Positions 5,540 through 13,867 of a stretch of 17,203 bases of DNA are shown here, piece by piece. The position numbers were made by a program, and so were the translations under genes. The notes beneath the pieces were generated by a model. That model saw only the letters and a program-made list of their open reading frames with translations. It had not been told where the DNA came from and ran no database searches. The stretch is from Candidatus Poseidoniia archaeon (GTDB lineage Archaea; Thermoplasmatota; Poseidoniia; MGIII; CG-Epi1). Location: assembly GCA_022449705.1 (NCBI GenBank), contig JAKURS010000016.1:1-17203 (forward strand), read 5' to 3'. Within the stretch, counting starts at the first letter, position 1. Each line of letters starts with the position of its first letter.

Positions 5540-6358
5540 GTGGGATTGTCCGGCTCGGCGATGGACCTGCCGACCGCGCTCCTGCTCGGTATCGTGCAGG
5601 GACTGACGGAGTGGCTGCCGGTCAGCAGCAGCGGCCACTTGGTGATTTTCGAGCACTTCAGCGGCGTGCGCCCACCGCTTTTCTTCAACATCGCGTTGCA
5701 TCTCGGCACGCTGCTCGCCGCCGGCTGGCTGCTGCGCGAGGATATCCTGCGGGCGCTGCGCGCCACGCCGAGAGCCCTGCGCGCAGTGCGCACCGGCACG
5801 GTCGACCCCGACGAGCGGACTGTGCTGCTGGTGCTGCTGGCAAGTATCCCGACCGCGATTATCGGCTACAGCTTTGACACGCTGGCCGCAAGCTGGCTGG
5901 GCTCGCTGCGAATCACGGGGGCGGGATTGCTCGCAACCGCCGGTGTGCTCTGGCTCTCGCGCGGGCGTGGCGGCACGTTCGATACCGCGACCGTGCCGCT
6001 CGCGGTCGGTGTCTGGATGGGGCTGGCGCAGGGACTGGCGGTGCTGCCGGGGCTTTCGCGCTCGGGGCTGACGATTGCGGCTGGGATGGCGGCTGGCATG
6101 CGCCCGGTCGCGGCGGCGCGGCTCTCGTTCCTGATGTCAATGCCCGCTATCCTCGGTGCGACTGGTCTCGAGCTGTTACAGGACCGCGAAGGTGCGCTCG
6201 CGGGTGTCGCGCCGGCGGAGTTCCTGCTCGGCATGGCCGCCGCCGCCATTATGGGATTCTTGGCGCTGCGCTGGTTGCTGATGCTCGTCGAGCAGCGCCG
6301 CTTCCACTGGTTCGCGCCCTACTGTGGTCTGGTCGGCCTGGCGCTATTAGTGCTTTAG
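5540..6358 (+). CDS. uppP: Undecaprenyl-diphosphatase family (UppP/BacA) phosphatase
   Basis: The 272-residue polytopic membrane protein carries both UppP signatures: QGLTEWLPVSSSGHL (20-34, with the Q/ExxxE pair Q20 and E24, and the S/H cluster) and PGLSRSGLTIAAG (170-182, with R174). In bacteria this enzyme removes phosphate from C55 undecaprenyl diphosphate so the lipid carrier can be reused in wall synthesis. In an archaeon without peptidoglycan the likely substrate is a dolichyl or related polyprenyl diphosphate used in protein or lipid glycosylation. GTG 5540 is chosen because it lies 28 bases after the shared AT box; ATG 5561 (MDLPTALLLG) matches the usual family N-terminus and is the main alternative. 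It is divergent from the zinc-ribbon membrane gene and convergent with the lipoprotein at 6448. Confidence 0.92.
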   Translation: MGLSGSAMDLPTALLLGIVQGLTEWLPVSSSGHLVIFEHFSGVRPPLFFNIALHLGTLLAAGWLLREDILRALRATPRALRAVRTGTVDPDERTVLLVLLASIPTAIIGYSFDTLAASWLGSLRITGAGLLATAGVLWLSRGRGGTFDTATVPLAVGVWMGLAQGLAVLPGLSRSGLTIAAGMAAGMRPVAAARLSFLMSMPAILGATGLELLQDREGALAGVAPAEFLLGMAAAAIMGFLALRWLLMLVEQRRFHWFAPYCGLVGLALLVL

Positions 6359-6447
6359 CGGCAGCGGCGGCAAGCTGTTGGAATACTGGCGATACGGATA
6401 CGGCAGGTGTTGTTTTGACTACCGGAGCGGGCCAGCGGGAGGCTATT

Positions 6448-7056
6448 CTAGCTGACCGGCAGTTCAGTCAGGACTACCAGCTTGTAGTTGCCGGAGTAAA
6501 TCAGCTCCCCGATGAGCCCTTCCATCCCGGAGCCGGAAATGGTGACGGTCCACTCTCCCGGTACCGGCGGCAGCGCTGTTGAAGAGCCATCAATCTCTTT
6601 CTCGCCACCACCGAAGTAGACGATTTCGAAGCAGGGTGGGTCCCGCTCGTCGCGGCACTTTTGCTCACCCTCGGGGCTGCGGAAGGTCAGGTCGAGCGTT
6701 CCCGCGGGCCCCTCATTCGGCCCGACGAGGAGCGTGTAGTCTATGGTAATCTTGACCATCAGTTTGGTCGCGCCGGGTGGCAGCAGGAAGCGGTGGGTGT
6801 ACTCGACCCAGGAGAGGTTCTGCACCACTGCGCCAATCTGGGCTGGATCGTCGAGAATTTTCTGAGCGGCGTCCAGCACCGCATCATTGTCCTGGTCCGG
6901 GTCAGGCGCGAACTGTCCCTCGAAGCGTTCCAGCTCCACCTCCTGGTAAATCACCTCAGGTTCGGGCACCAGCCGGTCCATCAGCCCGTTCATGGCCGGC
7001 ACGTCGATGCAGCCCGTGGTGACGAGCAGCAGCGCCACCGCCAGCATCCGCTTCAT
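6448..7056 (-). CDS. Lipoprotein of unknown function (202 aa)
   Basis: The N-terminus is a lipoprotein signal: basic MKR, a hydrophobic core and the lipobox VTTGC with C16 as the expected lipidated residue. The mature part is acidic with no further membrane helix. An N-terminal helical region (about 40-80, rich in D and Q) is followed by a beta-rich domain (about 85-202) with GPAGTLDLTFRSPEG, a cysteine pair C-x8-C in QKCRDERDPPCFE that could form a disulfide, PPVPGEWTVTISGSG and a YKLVVLTELPVS ending. The PGxWTVxI pattern recalls pre-peptidase C-terminal or P-domain-like sandwiches, but I cannot assign it. ATG 7056 is chosen over longer upstream options because the signal peptide starts there and an AT box lies 28 bases upstream. 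It would be anchored on the outer face of the cell membrane. Confidence 0.82.
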   Translation of the reverse strand: MKRMLAVALLLVTTGCIDVPAMNGLMDRLVPEPEVIYQEVELERFEGQFAPDPDQDNDAVLDAAQKILDDPAQIGAVVQNLSWVEYTHRFLLPPGATKLMVKITIDYTLLVGPNEGPAGTLDLTFRSPEGEQKCRDERDPPCFEIVYFGGGEKEIDGSSTALPPVPGEWTVTISGSGMEGLIGELIYSGNYKLVVLTELPVS

Positions 7057-7077
7057 GGGCGCCCCGTGTTGCCGTTG

Positions 7078-7085
7078 GATTAAAG
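7078..7085 (-). promoter_or_regulatory. TATA box of the 202-aa lipoprotein gene
   Basis: On the minus strand CTTTAATC lies with TTTAAT 28 bases before ATG 7056, matching the leaderless spacing of this genome. Confidence 0.45.
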
Positions 7086-7166
7086 ATTGACGCTGCTGGC
7101 CACGCAACCCGGCCTGCTCCCAAATCCGGCAGCCGCCTCCGTCGACTGCCAGCCACGAGCGGCAGA

Positions 7167-7173
7167 TTGATAA
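7167..7173 (+). promoter_or_regulatory. Weak TATA box of the glutamyl-tRNA synthetase gene
   Basis: TTGATAA begins 28-29 bases before the GTG at 7196. The box is weaker than the others, but the spacing supports GTG as a leaderless start. Confidence 0.35.
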
Positions 7174-7195
7174 CCCCGTCATCGCCCTTGCCACC

Positions 7196-8818
7196 GTGGA
7201 AGCGGAAGAGGCGCTGCGCGCAGCCGCGCTGCAGGAGGCGGCTCGGCACGGTTCGGCACAGCCGAAATCTGTGCTGGGGAAGGTGCTCGGCGCGCACGCT
7301 GGGCTACGACCGCAGGCGCGCGAACTGGGCGCGGTTGTGGCGCGTATTGTCGCCGAGGTGAACGCGCTCTCGCCTGCAGAAGTGGTGGCGCAGGCGCCCG
7401 CGCCCGAACCCCGCAAGGCGACTGGCAGCGGCCGTAGTGGGCTTCCGCCGCTGGAAACGGACGGCCCGGTGGTGCTGCGCTTCGCGCCCGGCCCCAGTGG
7501 CCCGCTGCACCTCGGCCATAGCCGGGCGGTGGCGCTGAACAGTGCATACCGTGGATTGCACAATGGCAAGCTCATCCTGCGGCTGGAGGACACCAACCCG
7601 GCGGCGGTCGACCCGGTCGCGTATGGCCTCATCGCCGCTGACATGGAGTGGCTCGGCGCAACGCCCGACGAGACTGTGGTGCAGTCGGACCGCCTTGAAA
7701 TATACTGCGGCGACGCCCGCGAGCTGCTGTCGCGCGATGCGGCCTACGTCTGCCACTGTGACGCCGAAAAGTGGCGCGAGCTGAAGCGCCATAACACAGC
7801 CTGCCCTTGCCGTGGCGGCAAGCCGGCAGCGCAGCTGGTGGCGTTCGAAGCGCTGCTTTCCGGGGGCGACGGAATCATCGTCGTAAAGACTGACCTCGAA
7901 GACAGGAATCCGGCGCTGCGCGACTTCGTCGCCATGCGGGTAGTCGAAACGCCGCACCCGCGGCAGGGCGACACATGGCGGCTCTGGCCGACCTATAATT
8001 TCGCCGTCGCGGTCGACGATTACCGGCTCGGCGTGACGCACGTGCTGCGTGGCAAGGACCATCTGAACAACACGCTGCGCCAGCAGTGGGTCTACCGCCA
8101 CCTGGGCTGGGACGAGCCACGTTTCATCCATTACGGGCTGGTTTCGATTCCTGACGCACTGCTCAAAACCACCACCATTCGCGGAGGTATCGCCAGTAGC
8201 GAATACAGTGGCTGGGACGACCCGCAGCTCGCGACGCTGGTGGCGCTGCGCCGGCGCGGCTACCAGCCGCAGGCTATCATGGATTACTGGGTCACCGTCG
8301 GTGTCAAGGAAGTCGACATCACGCTCTCGTGGCAGAATCTGGAGGCGGCCAACCGCGCTCTCGTTGAGCCGGAGGCGCGGCGGCTCTTCTGGGTGCCAGA
8401 ACCGTTTGAGCTGACGCTTGACGCACCGCAGCCGCTTGAGAAGCACGCGCCGTTTCATCCCGACCGTGCCGAGATGGGCGAGCGGCGTGAAACGGTCGAG
8501 CCGGGCGCGACCATCGTGCTGCCGGCAGCTGACGTGGCGCAGCTGGCGGAGGGCGACCTGCTGCGGCTCAAGAACCTGTGTAACTGCCGGCTGCGTGACG
8601 GCCGGCTCGAGCACGCTGGCGATGACCCGGTCAAGGGCGTGCCAATCGTGCAGTGGTGTGCCGCGGGCGCACCGCTGCAGCTGCTGCGGCCGAACGGCTC
8701 GCAGACCGATGGCATCGTCGAGCCGGCGGCCGCCGAAATGGAGGGCGAAGTGGTGCAGTTCGAGCGGGTCGGCTTTGTCAGGCTGGAGCGAAGCCAGGCG
8801 CTATTCCTGCATCGGTGA
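7196..8818 (+). CDS. gltX: Glutamyl-tRNA synthetase, archaeal type
   Basis: This 540-residue class I synthetase charges tRNA with glutamate. It has an alpha-helical N-terminal extension (1-85) as in archaeal/eukaryotic-type enzymes, then the Rossmann domain with HLGH in PGPSGPLHLGHSRA (98-111). RLEDTNPAAVDP (129-140), a CHC...CPC cysteine cluster (186-205) and WPTYNFAVAVDD (264-275) follow, and a beta-barrel anticodon domain fills the last 170 residues. If GlnRS is absent, archaeal enzymes of this kind also make Glu-tRNA(Gln) for the GatDE amidotransferase. The KMSKS-type loop is unusual: L-K-T-T-T-I (323-328) stands where archaeal enzymes have LSTSKI, so the second lysine is threonine. The downstream EYSGWDDPQL is normal. 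The start is GTG 7196, placed by box spacing. gyrB follows on the same strand. Confidence 0.92.
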   Translation: MEAEEALRAAALQEAARHGSAQPKSVLGKVLGAHAGLRPQARELGAVVARIVAEVNALSPAEVVAQAPAPEPRKATGSGRSGLPPLETDGPVVLRFAPGPSGPLHLGHSRAVALNSAYRGLHNGKLILRLEDTNPAAVDPVAYGLIAADMEWLGATPDETVVQSDRLEIYCGDARELLSRDAAYVCHCDAEKWRELKRHNTACPCRGGKPAAQLVAFEALLSGGDGIIVVKTDLEDRNPALRDFVAMRVVETPHPRQGDTWRLWPTYNFAVAVDDYRLGVTHVLRGKDHLNNTLRQQWVYRHLGWDEPRFIHYGLVSIPDALLKTTTIRGGIASSEYSGWDDPQLATLVALRRRGYQPQAIMDYWVTVGVKEVDITLSWQNLEAANRALVEPEARRLFWVPEPFELTLDAPQPLEKHAPFHPDRAEMGERRETVEPGATIVLPAADVAQLAEGDLLRLKNLCNCRLRDGRLEHAGDDPVKGVPIVQWCAAGAPLQLLRPNGSQTDGIVEPAAAEMEGEVVQFERVGFVRLERSQALFLHR

Positions 8819-8832
8819 TTTGCTGACGACAG

Positions 8833-8843
8833 ATATTTAAAAA
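8833..8843 (+). promoter_or_regulatory. TATA box of gyrB (leadered start)
   Basis: ATATTTAAAAA lies about 50-60 bases before the ATG at 8893, and a second, weaker TTTTAA lies at 8855-8860. From the stronger box transcription would start near 8860 and give a leader of about 30 bases, unlike the leaderless starts nearby. From the weaker box the leader would be about 10 bases. Confidence 0.5.
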
Positions 8844-8869
8844 CAGGGACACACTTTTAACCCCATCCG

Positions 8870-8886
8870 CCTGCCGTCCCGGCAGG
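8870..8886 (+). promoter_or_regulatory. Perfect hairpin in the gyrB leader
   Basis: CCTGCCG (8870-8876), a TCC loop and CGGCAGG (8880-8886) form a perfect 7-bp GC-rich stem ending 6 bases before ATG 8893. The 3' arm and next base contain AGGT (8884-8887), the only Shine-Dalgarno-like sequence before gyrB. Folded RNA would partly hide the ribosome-binding site; as DNA the same palindrome could bind a dimeric repressor. Both roles are inference. Confidence 0.4.
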
Positions 8887-8889
8887 TAG

Positions 8890-10860
<1,971 letters not shown>

Positions 10861-10886
10861 AGCAGTTCAGCGATTGGCGCATCCAG

Positions 10887-11981
10887 TCAAGCCGAGTCAC
10901 ACAGCTGCTCCATCACGCGCGGAAAATGCTCGGCGAACTGCTTGACCTCAGGCGTTGGCAGCGAGAAGGAGATGCGCACGAAGCGGTCGCCGAACCGCTC
11001 CGAGACGTAGTTTCCGGCACGGACGAACACCTGGTGGTCGTAGAGCAGTGCGTCTTGCACCGCCTGCGGTGAAACGTCACACTCCGCGATATCGATAACC
11101 ATCATGTTCGCCGCCGACGGGTAGACCGGCAGGTGTGCGCCCCCTACCTCATCGACGGCAGCTTTGATGATGGCCTGGTTGTGGCGGCAAGTTTTGACGT
11201 TACCCGGGAGCCACTCCGCCTTGGTCTCGAGCGCGGCTATGGCGGCGCGTTGGCCGACGATTGAAGTTCCCAGGTCGGAGACCATATGGCTCGCGATGTC
11301 ATCGATAAATTCTTGCGGGCCAACCAGCGCCCCCACACGCAGCCCCGCCAGGCCACAATTCTTGCTCACCGAGTAGGCGATGATAGTGCGTTCCGGTGCG
11401 AACTCGGTTGCCAGCGTGTGTCCGGGCGCGAAGTCGCGGTAGGTGATATCATCGATAATCCACAGGTCGTGCTCCGCTGCCAGCTCGCAAAGCGCGCGCA
11501 CCTCCTCGCGCGGGTAGGTCGAGCCGAGCGGGTTGAGCGGGTCGATAAGCAGTATGCTCTTCGTCTCCGGTGTAATCGCCGCCTTGACTGCATCCAGCTC
11601 GAAGCGGTAGCTGCCGCCGTAGATGGGCAAGTCGGTGCACTCGGCGCCCCCAAGCTTGGCAAACTTGTGGATGATGAAGTAGGACGGGTCCGACGTAATC
11701 ATGCGGCTGCCCGGCGGCTGCAGGTAGCGCATCAGGCAGTAGAGCGCCTCGGTACCGCCATTGGTGATATGCATCCCCGCGTCGGGCAGTCCCAAGTCTT
11801 CGCGGATGAGTTCGCGCAGTCGCGGCAGGCCGCGTGCAAGTGGGTACTTGTTGTACTCGTGACTGGCGGCCGAGTCGCGGATTGCCTGCTCAATCGCCGG
11901 ATGCGTTGGCAGGTGGTTGGTGTTCTGCGCCATCCAGACGATGTCGTCGCGACCGTGCACGTACGCGAAGGCCTTGCTCAT
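10887..11981 (-). CDS. Class I/II PLP aminotransferase
   Basis: This 364-residue fold-type I enzyme has EYNKYPLARGLPRLRELI (substrate-lid region), ITNGGTEALYCLM (cofactor phosphate loop), DPLNPLGSTYPREE (N150, binds the PLP oxygen), IIDDITYRDFA (D178 and Y181) and AYSVSKNCGLAGLRVG (Schiff-base K207). The C-terminal arginine in RFVRISFSLP would bind the substrate carboxylate. It resembles aspartate/histidinol-phosphate aminotransferases, but the exact amino acid cannot be read from sequence; no histidine or methionine genes are adjacent. ATG 11981 is preferred over ATG 12044: the AT box TTTTAATG lies 31 bases before it, inside the longer version, and the extra 21 residues look non-family. It is convergent with gyrB and divergent from the prenyltransferase. 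Confidence 0.85.
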   Translation of the reverse strand: MSKAFAYVHGRDDIVWMAQNTNHLPTHPAIEQAIRDSAASHEYNKYPLARGLPRLRELIREDLGLPDAGMHITNGGTEALYCLMRYLQPPGSRMITSDPSYFIIHKFAKLGGAECTDLPIYGGSYRFELDAVKAAITPETKSILLIDPLNPLGSTYPREEVRALCELAAEHDLWIIDDITYRDFAPGHTLATEFAPERTIIAYSVSKNCGLAGLRVGALVGPQEFIDDIASHMVSDLGTSIVGQRAAIAALETKAEWLPGNVKTCRHNQAIIKAAVDEVGGAHLPVYPSAANMMVIDIAECDVSPQAVQDALLYDHQVFVRAGNYVSERFGDRFVRISFSLPTPEVKQFAEHFPRVMEQLCDSA

Positions 11982-12004
11982 CGCGTCGCAACGTGTCGCC
12001 CCTT

Positions 12005-12013
12005 CATTAAAAG
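12005..12013 (-). promoter_or_regulatory. TATA box of the class I/II aminotransferase gene
   Basis: On the minus strand CTTTTAATG lies 31 bases before ATG 11981. The spacing supports this ATG over the in-frame one at 12044. Confidence 0.45.
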
Positions 12014-12040
12014 TACGCCCAGCGCGGGTGGGGTCCGGCT

Positions 12041-12048
12041 TCATTAAG
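12041..12048 (+). promoter_or_regulatory. TATA box of the prenyltransferase gene
   Basis: TCATTAAG lies 26-28 bases before the GTG at 12069. It is separate from the minus-strand box at 12005-12013, so this divergent pair uses two boxes. Confidence 0.4.
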
Positions 12049-12068
12049 CGCTAGAGCAACTCGGCGAC

Positions 12069-12971
12069 GTGCGCGCTCCTCTGCGACTCTGGCTGCGGTT
12101 CATTGGCATCGAATTCTGGATGGTGGGGCTGGTACCGTTCCAGATAGGTTTCATCATCGGCGCGCAGGCGTGGACCAGCGCGACCGGGCTGCTGGGGTTA
12201 GTGACGGTCGCGCTGCTGACCTCGAGCAGCTTCGTACTGAACCACCTCTGCGATCTGGAGACCGACCGGCGGAATCCCCGCAAGGCATTCAGCCTGCTCG
12301 TACGGGGTGATCTCACCCCGCCCGTGGGATGGGCGCTCTTCGGTGCACTGCAGCTGGCGACGCTGGCGCTGGCTGCGCTCGCTGGGCGCGACTTCCTGCT
12401 CTGCCTGCTCGGCCTCACGGCAATTTCGCTCGCCTACAACATCGCGCCGCTGCGGCTGAAGGAGTGGCCTGGCCTCGACATCGCCGCCAACGGCGCCTCT
12501 CTCGGCTTCCTGCTGCCACTGGCGGGTTGGTCGCTCTCGCAGCCGCTGGTGGAGTTTCCGCGGCTTTACTTCGCCTCGGTCGTCTGTTACCTCGTCGCGT
12601 TCTACTGCCCCACAATGGCGGTCGATGTCGCCGCCGACCGCGCAGTCGGCACCACCACCTTCGCGACGCGCTTCGGCGCGCTGGCGACGATGCGGCTCTC
12701 GTGGGCAGCGACGACCGCCGGCGCCGCTATTCTGTTCTGGAGCGGCCTCAGCGACGCATTCCCATGGGACCACAATTTGCTCTGGTGGACCGGCTGGATT
12801 CTGGCAATCCAGCCACTAGCGCACTGGCAGTTGCTGCCGCCCCACGAGGCACCGGACTACGAAACGGTGCGGCGCGGGTCGATTGGCCTCGCAACAATTG
12901 CAGCCTTTGCTACGCTGGCCTTCCTCTGGCTCTACCTCTCCGGTTCGCCGGAACCGCCCTTCAGGCGTTGA
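12069..12971 (+). CDS. UbiA-superfamily prenyltransferase
   Basis: The 300-residue integral membrane protein has about nine hydrophobic helices and the two aspartate-rich motifs of the UbiA fold: N58-H-L-C-D62-L-E-T-D66 followed by RRNPRK, and D186-V-A-A-D190. These bind Mg2+ and the prenyl diphosphate. Between them, YNIAPLRLKEWPGLDIAANG (123-142) is the typical central motif. Archaeal members include the geranylgeranylglyceryl-phosphate prenyltransferase of membrane-lipid synthesis, quinone prenyltransferases and lycopene elongases. The DxxTDRRNPRK wording recalls the elongase branch (NPRK) more than the lipid enzyme, but this is a by-eye impression. GTG 12069 sits 26 bases from an AT box. 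Its end overlaps the convergent zinc-ribbon gene by 11 bases. The acceptor substrate is undecided. Confidence 0.87.
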   Translation: MRAPLRLWLRFIGIEFWMVGLVPFQIGFIIGAQAWTSATGLLGLVTVALLTSSSFVLNHLCDLETDRRNPRKAFSLLVRGDLTPPVGWALFGALQLATLALAALAGRDFLLCLLGLTAISLAYNIAPLRLKEWPGLDIAANGASLGFLLPLAGWSLSQPLVEFPRLYFASVVCYLVAFYCPTMAVDVAADRAVGTTTFATRFGALATMRLSWAATTAGAAILFWSGLSDAFPWDHNLLWWTGWILAIQPLAHWQLLPPHEAPDYETVRRGSIGLATIAAFATLAFLWLYLSGSPEPPFRR

Positions 12972-13140
12972 CGAAGCCGATGACTTTGCGGCAGTTCGAG
13001 CAGGAGAGCGCAATCACCTGCGCACCGCCCGCGTCCAGGTCGATCGCGCTGAAACGGTAGGTGTTGTCCGGCACGCCAATATCTTTCTTGCAGTGCGGGC
13101 ACTTCTCGGGCGCGTCTGGGTCTGCTGAGCGGCTGAACAT
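12961..13140 (-). CDS. Small zinc-ribbon protein (59 aa)
   Basis: The gene encodes a compact, soluble zinc ribbon: CPHC at 14-17 and CSNC at 47-50, with DNTYRFSAIDLDAGGAQVIALS between them and KVIGFVNA after. The first knuckle is followed by a beta hairpin, and the pattern resembles the small archaeal proteins that carry two CxxC motifs spaced by about 30 residues. A transcription, RNA or protein-docking role is possible, but none can be assigned. ATG 13140 lies 30 bases from the AT box at 13162-13171. The gene is divergent from the TraB gene with a 49-base gap. Its last 11 bases overlap the convergent prenyltransferase gene (12961-12971), so the two messages can pair at their 3' ends. Confidence 0.75.
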   Translation of the reverse strand: MFSRSADPDAPEKCPHCKKDIGVPDNTYRFSAIDLDAGGAQVIALSCSNCRKVIGFVNA

Positions 13141-13161
13141 GGGTGCAGCGCAGGCTGCCGC

Positions 13162-13171
13162 GTATTTATGA
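13162..13171. promoter_or_regulatory. Shared AT box between zinc-ribbon and TraB genes
   Basis: GTATTTATGA is the only AT-rich element in the gap 13141-13189. Read on the minus strand it gives CATAAATAC, 30 bases before ATG 13140; read on the plus strand, TATTTAT is 27-28 bases before GTG 13190. The near-palindromic box can serve both leaderless genes. Confidence 0.5.
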
Positions 13172-13189
13172 GCACGGTCCCTGCCGGCC

Positions 13190-13867
13190 GTGGCGGGACG
13201 GCTACTGCTGGTGGGGACCGCACACGTGCTGGAACTGGCTCTGCCGCTCGAGCGGGTGCTACGCACCTTCGACCCTGACGTAGTTGCACTCGAGCTGGAC
13301 CGCGAGCGCTGGGCGGCGCTGCGGGCGCCGGTGCGACCGCGCCGGGGTCCGTTGCTGCTGCGATTGCTCGCGTCGCTGCAGGAGAGGCTGGGCGAAATGT
13401 TGGGTGCGCCGCCCGGCAGCGACATGCTCGCCGCCGGCCGCACCGCGCAGTGGCTCGGCGTGCGTGTGGCGCTGGTGGACCTGCCGGTCGGCCCGACGCT
13501 GCAGCGCGCTTGGAGGGCGCTCGACTGGCGCGAGCGACTGGCACTGGTGCGCGAGCTGGCACCGCTACTGGCGGGCGCAGACCTGCTCATGACCGGACCG
13601 GCAACCGCTGACAATCCAATCGCCACCGGCGACTTCTCGCGCGAACTCGCCGAGTTCGCCCACCGTTTTCCGTCACTGCAGCGCGAGCTGATTGACCGCC
13701 GCGACCGCTACATGGCGCGCCGGCTGGTTGCGCTGCTGCGTGACGGCCAGCGGGTGGCGGCAGTCGTTGGCGAAGGCCACTTAGCAGGGCTGGCGCGGCG
13801 GCTGGACCGCGTCTCGCCGCAGGTGGTGCCTCTCAGCCGGTTGCTTGAGCTCGGGCGTCAGGCGTAG
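13190..13867 (+). CDS. TraB/PrgY-family protein, short soluble form
   Basis: The 225-residue protein begins LLLVGTAHVLE (GTAH at 9-12), followed by VVALELDRER (E35) and a central helical region. It ends with RRDRYMARRL (169-178) and VVGEGHLAGLARRL (191-204). These are the conserved GTxH, E, RDxxMA and GxGHxxG motifs of the TraB/TIKI/EreA-related fold, whose two histidines and glutamate suggest a metal site. The bacterial founders (PrgY, TraB) limit peptide pheromone activity, TIKI is a metalloprotease, and the archaeal members have no settled role. Long archaeal forms have a C-terminal membrane domain; this one stops after the catalytic-like part. GTG 13190 is set by the shared AT box 27-28 bases upstream. 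Its 3' end overlaps the convergent PKD lipoprotein gene by 10 bases. Confidence 0.82.
   Translation: MAGRLLLVGTAHVLELALPLERVLRTFDPDVVALELDRERWAALRAPVRPRRGPLLLRLLASLQERLGEMLGAPPGSDMLAAGRTAQWLGVRVALVDLPVGPTLQRAWRALDWRERLALVRELAPLLAGADLLMTGPATADNPIATGDFSRELAEFAHRFPSLQRELIDRRDRYMARRLVALLRDGQRVAAVVGEGHLAGLARRLDRVSPQVVPLSRLLELGRQA

Noticed and set aside
6359..6447. A regulatory RNA or terminator between uppP and the lipoprotein
   Set aside because: Only short imperfect repeats (CGGCAGCGGCGGC) and a TTGTTTTGAC stretch are present; no stable stem followed by T could be built by eye.
7057..7644. N-terminal extension of the lipoprotein frame up to 7644
   Set aside because: It crosses the divergent promoter region and runs antisense to GluRS; the lipoprotein signal peptide begins at ATG 7056.
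7304..8614. A 436-codon minus-strand frame opposite the glutamyl-tRNA synthetase
   Set aside because: Antisense shadow of a gene with clear synthetase motifs; no recognisable domain and no promoter-like box before it.
10861..10886. A terminator between gyrB and the convergent aminotransferase
   Set aside because: The 26-base gap has no stem and no T-run on either strand.
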